Origin: Camarhynchus parvulus | Lineage: Eukaryota > Chordata > Aves > Passeriformes > Thraupidae | Reading direction: 5' to 3' | Length of the DNA: 64,000 nt | Assembly (NCBI RefSeq): GCF_901933205.1 | Contig: NC_044585.1 | Span: 1,922,001-1,986,000 of the forward strand | Part shown: positions 59,701-62,700 of the stretch, one piece after another | Layout: every line of letters starts with the position of its first letter | How positions within the stretch are numbered: position 1 is the first letter of the stretch | The notes under the pieces: generated by a model | The model's database searches: none | What the model was told of the DNA's origin: nothing | What the model saw: the letters and a program-made list of their open reading frames with translations, nothing else | Program-made: the position numbers and the translations under genes

Positions 59701-62700
59701 CACCCCACTGCACACTGGGGTTGAAAACTGCTCACCACCTCACGTGTGCGAGAGAGTTGTGAGCCCTGCGATTTAGGGACCCCATTAGTAAACTCTGGTG
59801 TCTTCTGGTGGGATTACCTTCCCCCTCAGGGTCCCTCCCAGCTGAGCAGCCACAGCTGAGCCGTCTTTGCACAGGTTCTCCGTGTTTGGGCTGGGCTCCA
59901 GGGCTTACCCCCACTTCTGCGCCTTCGCCCGCGCCGTGGACACGCTCCTGGAGGAGCTGGGGGGAGAGAGGATCCTCCGCATGGGAGAGGGGGATGAGCT
60001 CTGTGGCCAGGAGGAATCCTTCAGGACCTGGGCCAAGAAGGTCTTCAAGGTAACCTGGGGCTGCAGGGAGGAGCAGGGGGGAGAAGGACAGAGCCTGGAG
60101 CTGGATCCGAACCCAGCCTCCCCTTCCTGGCACCGGCACACTCCAGCACCGCCCCAGCCCACAGCAAAGAGGGTGGAGCTGATGCTCTGCTTTGTGCTGA
60201 CCACCCAAAGGTCACCAACGTGTTGAATCCCTGCATCGCCCCAGATATGTGGGAAGGAGAGCACCATGAGCAATGGCCATGGCCCCTGGTCCAGCTCCAT
60301 GCTGCTGAGGGCTCCTTGTCCGTGTGGGCCGGGCTGAGGGGGTCAGCTGGGCCGGGCTGAGGGGTTCAGCTGGGCTCAGGGGGTGCCTGAGGGCCTGGTG
60401 GGTGCTGCAGGCAGCGTGTGACGTGTTCTGCGTGGGGGACGACGTGAACATCGAGAAAGCCAACAACTCCCTGATCAGCAACGACCGCAGCTGGAAGAGG
60501 AGCAAGTTCCGCCTGACCTACGTGGCTGAGGCCCCGGAGCTCACACAAGGTACAGGCCTGGAGGGCTCTGCCTGTGGGGAACATGGAAAACACACAGGGA
60601 CAGAGGGGCCAAACATCTTTTTTTCTCTCTGTCACATCCCCAGCGTTTCAGCCCTGCCTTTGCCCCCATCCCATGCCCAAGGAACAGCCCCAGGCCCCTC
60701 AGGCCGGTCCTGTCTGTGTCTGTAACAGAGATGTTTGGACCTGATCTGCTCTGATGTTGCAGTGTGTTTTTATTTTGCAGGTTATTGTTTGATTTGTTGT
60801 TTGGTAGTTCTTTGAGCTGTTTTTCCCCCTGCTTTTAGAGTGACACAGACTTGTCTTTGTTACTCAGTTGAACCAGGGTGTGGGTTTATCTCTTTGCTAC
60901 TTCACTACTTTTCTGCCGAGTTTCAAACCCCTTCCTCCCACATCCAGTTGTTAACCCCTCCTATCCCAAGCAGTTTTCCTCCCTTGTATCACTTGCCCTT
61001 GTGTTCCACCCCCAGCCCTCCTCCTGACCCCTTTTTTTGTCTCTGTCAAATCCCCAGCGTTTCAGCCCTGCCTTTCCTCCCATCCCATGCCCAAGGAACA
61101 GCCCCAGGCCCCTCAGGCCAGTCCTGTCTGTGTCTGTAACAGAGATGTTTGGACATGATCTGCTCTCCCTCCTCCTGACCCCATTTTTTGAAGCAAGGAG
61201 CTGGAAAATTGGGATCTTTCCAGGCTTATTTTGTCCAAGGCTGCTCCATGGAGCGTTGTGGAGCAAAGGCAGGCCCGGCCCATGGACACCTGGCCCCTCA
61301 GCATGGCTCCTGCAGCTCCTGCAGCACCAGCTCAGCTCTGCCCAAACCCAGGCGCTCTCCTGCCAGCCAGGCAGCAAGAGGAGCTGTGGGCAATGTGAGG
61401 GCACTGCCCTGAGTGTCATAGGGGTGCTTTTGGAGTCCTTCTCTGTCACTAAAAAAAACATGCTTGGGTCACCCCTGGGGTTTCTGATCCCTTGGGCTCA
61501 CAGGAGGGAGGTGAAACCCCTGTGGTCAGCTCTGCTCTGAGGGCTGAGCCCACAATGATCCTACAGAAGCCTTGGCCATGCTCTGCTGAATCCTTTCCCT
61601 GACTCTTTTCCTCCTCAGGACTGTACAGCATCCACAAAAAACGTGTCTATGCAGCCCGGCTCCTCACACGCCAGAACCTGCAGAGCCCCAAGTCCAGGTA
61701 GGAGATGCAGCTGTCCTGGGAGCTGAACACACACCTGGGGCACCCAGAACAGTGCTACAAACAGCCCTCGAGCCCTGGGTGTTCGTGGAATCCACCTTTG
61801 TGCAGGCCATGACAGGGGGGGTGTTCCTGCCCTCCATGCACGGTGGAATTCCTGCTGGTCCCTCCCTCAGCCCACGGGATGGGGAGCTGGCTGGAGGGGT
61901 GTGGGAACCCAGAACATCCCTCTGGCTGTCCAGGACGGCCAGGACTCTGCCAGGGGTCTCAGAGACCCTGGCACAGAGCCCAAAACACCTGTGGGTTTGA
62001 TAATGACCCGTGGAGCAAATTACCAACCTTGTATGAAGATCGGCAACCACAACAGTTTAAGTAGAATATTAGTGAAGTTATCATGGGGTGAAAAAGTAGA
62101 TTTTAGGGTTTTAGTATGGCGGTTCAGGAGGCAAGATGGAGGGAACTGGGTGTGTCCAGCCTTTCTCCTTCTTCTTCTTGGCCTCCATCTTCTGCTGTGA
62201 TGCTGGCACTTACAGATTGGTTTAGAGTAGAAGCTCACTGTCTAACACAGGTGATAGGGATTGGAAAGTGATTGTAAACATTGTACACGTAGTTTTCAGT
62301 ATAAAGACATCACACTGCCCTGGGGGCAGGCAGAGTGCCTGGAACTGTCCTGCTGGATGGACCTCGGCAGGGCAGGAGAAAATTTTTTACAGATAAGAAA
62401 CAATGAACAACCTTGAGACCGAGAAATGAAGAGCTCTGACTCCTTCTTCAAGTGCCGGGCTGGGAAAAGAGACTTTCTAACTTTTCTCGGGGTCACTCTG
62501 ACAAGCTAAGGATCCCAACAGAGGAGCAGCAAAGGAAGGATAAAATTGCTGAGCAAGAGGTTCAATTGGTTTTCCCCTTTTAAAAAGTCCCTGAGGGTGA
62601 GTCAGGGTGTGCTGCAGTGTCCCTTCTCCCTGCTGTGACTTTGGTGACACGGCCACTATACCTTGGACGTGCCACCACCCCTGCCCAGCTCACCAGCAGC

